Below, in pieces: positions 63,274 to 64,000 of a stretch of DNA of 64,000 bases. Under the pieces are notes generated by a model. The model worked only from the letters and a program-made list of their open reading frames with translations, ran no database searches and was not told the origin of the DNA. The stretch is taken from the NCBI GenBank assembly GCA_002366565.1, contig DFBJ01000009.1, positions 434,001 through 498,000 of the forward strand, in the 5' to 3' direction. Numbering within the stretch: the first letter of the stretch is position 1; each line of letters starts with the position of its first letter. The DNA is from Bacteriovoracaceae bacterium UBA3083 (GTDB lineage: Bacteria; Bdellovibrionota; Bacteriovoracia; Bacteriovoracales; Bacteriovoracaceae). Both the position numbers and the translations under genes were made by a program.

Positions 63274-63290
63274 AACTAATTGAGGATTCT

Positions 63291-64000
63291 ATGCATAAAT
63301 TAAAAGATATTAACTGGAACCATTTGTATTGCTTCTATGAAGTTGCCAAGGCGCAGTCTTTGAAGAAAGGGGCCAAGAGTATTGGAACTGCCTCGTCTAC
63401 TCTTAGTGAGCAGTTAAAGAAGCTAGAAGAGAAGTTTAATAAAAAGCTATTCGTTAGAAGTCCAAAGGGTTTATCTCTAACTAATGATGGTGCTCAGCTA
63501 TTTGATAAAACAAGAGTGATCTTTGAAGAGGGAAGTAAAATTTTAGAACACTTTTCTGAAGATGTTGTTGGTGGTTACCCAGTAAATGTCGGAATTGAAG
63601 AAACTATTTCATATGATTTAGCGTGCGAGTTTGCTTCTCAGTATTGGGATATGTACACGCCTTATGGAACAGTGAATACAATCAGACAGTCTGAGCAAGA
63701 TGTATTAATTGAAAATCTAGTTCAGGGAAATATCGATTGGGGGATCTCTCTTAGAAAGCCAAAGCGTAAGAGTTTAGACTGTCAAGAGATCGGGTCGTTT
63801 GAAGTTGTGTTTTGTTGCTCTGAAGATTTATATAATAAATTTAAAAGTAAAAAAGATATTCTTGTAAATATTCCATTTGCTGAAAACAGCTGGGATAAGA
63901 GTTTAAATAGAACGATCTACCAATACCTTCGTAAGAAAGGGATAATTCCAAAAGAGAAGATCTTCAGCGATCATTCAGACTTTGTTAATAAGTTATGTGA
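63291..64000 (+). CDS. NhaR-like LysR family regulator, 3' end outside window
   Basis: About 236 codons are seen and the frame runs off the window. GAGG lies 6 bases before the ATG. The N-terminal winged helix reads INWNHLYCFYEVAKAQSLKKGAKSIGTASSTLSEQLKKLEEKF, close to the NhaR pattern (WNxxHLYYFxxVAxxG), followed by LFVRSPKGLSLTNDG. NhaR responds to sodium in E. coli; here it follows the osmoadaptation cluster, which fits. The effector domain is only partly visible. Confidence 0.85.
   Translation, partial: MHKLKDINWNHLYCFYEVAKAQSLKKGAKSIGTASSTLSEQLKKLEEKFNKKLFVRSPKGLSLTNDGAQLFDKTRVIFEEGSKILEHFSEDVVGGYPVNVGIEETISYDLACEFASQYWDMYTPYGTVNTIRQSEQDVLIENLVQGNIDWGISLRKPKRKSLDCQEIGSFEVVFCCSEDLYNKFKSKKDILVNIPFAENSWDKSLNRTIYQYLRKKGIIPKEKIFSDHSDFVNKLC

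Noticed and set aside
1..64000. tRNA genes, rRNA, CRISPR arrays, insertion sequences, prophage
   Set aside because: No cloverleaf, regular spacer-repeat array, transposase or phage structural gene was noticed on either strand.

Overview
The window is AT-rich DNA (roughly one third G+C by eye, not computed) from a Gram-negative bacterium with an outer membrane. It is densely coded, with many 1-4 base start/stop overlaps and frequent GTG and TTG starts. The mix of genes suggests a marine Bdellovibrio-and-like organism of the Halobacteriovorax/Bacteriovorax type: MotA/MotB, very large fibronectin-type lipoproteins, a GH25 lysozyme lipoprotein, a beta-lysine osmolyte acetyltransferase and many unknown envelope proteins. 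That assignment is inference. No rRNA, tRNA, CRISPR array, insertion sequence or prophage was seen.

Layout. 1-3053: the end of a GAF histidine kinase, then motA-motB and a third membrane-anchored gene on the minus strand. 3265-15280: three consecutive lipoproteins of 634, 1728 and 1640 residues built from FN3 and HYDIN/ASPM-like domains; the middle one ends in what looks like a formylglycine-generating-enzyme-type fold. 15265-15651: a lone receiver-domain protein. 15793-22682: a six-gene translationally coupled operon encoding two outer-membrane barrel candidates, a cytosolic unknown, a coiled-coil/PAS membrane protein, a PEGA-TPR protein and a 710-residue protein that looks like FliF periplasmic domain, membrane helix and FliG fused. 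This operon, closed by a strong terminator, is the best candidate for an undescribed trans-envelope machine.

22761-34260 holds small independent units: a metallophosphoesterase, a methyltransferase, rlmN, a peroxiredoxin-like protein, DUF6172, an outer-membrane protein, an HNH nuclease, an SRPBCC protein, a half-length DUF1456, a GH25 lysozyme, azlCD and a PilZ-like protein. Two genes here have their ribosome-binding sites inside long hairpins. 34365-36804 is a bufferin (BufABC) metallophore operon with an MtfA-like protein that lacks the metallopeptidase centre. 36793-38989 is a periplasmic catalase with an ankyrin partner. 39109-45041 carries a TauE exporter, RlmM, a di-haem peroxidase, DUF445 and a radical SAM/SPASM protein.

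45031-48191 is a sulfur detoxification module (TauE/SafE, Crp/Fnr regulator, persulfide dioxygenase-like hydrolase, two YeeE/YedE halves) with two perfect FNR-type boxes placed identically relative to candidate -10 elements. 49969-52353 is a LysR-YceI-pirin redox unit with a paired operator. Then come recQ, a MASE1-CHASE hybrid kinase, CvfB, a redoxin, an SH3/PqqD-like pair and two tiny genes. The window ends with an osmoadaptation cluster (ablB, putP-type symporter, MscS channel, NhaR-like regulator cut by the window edge).
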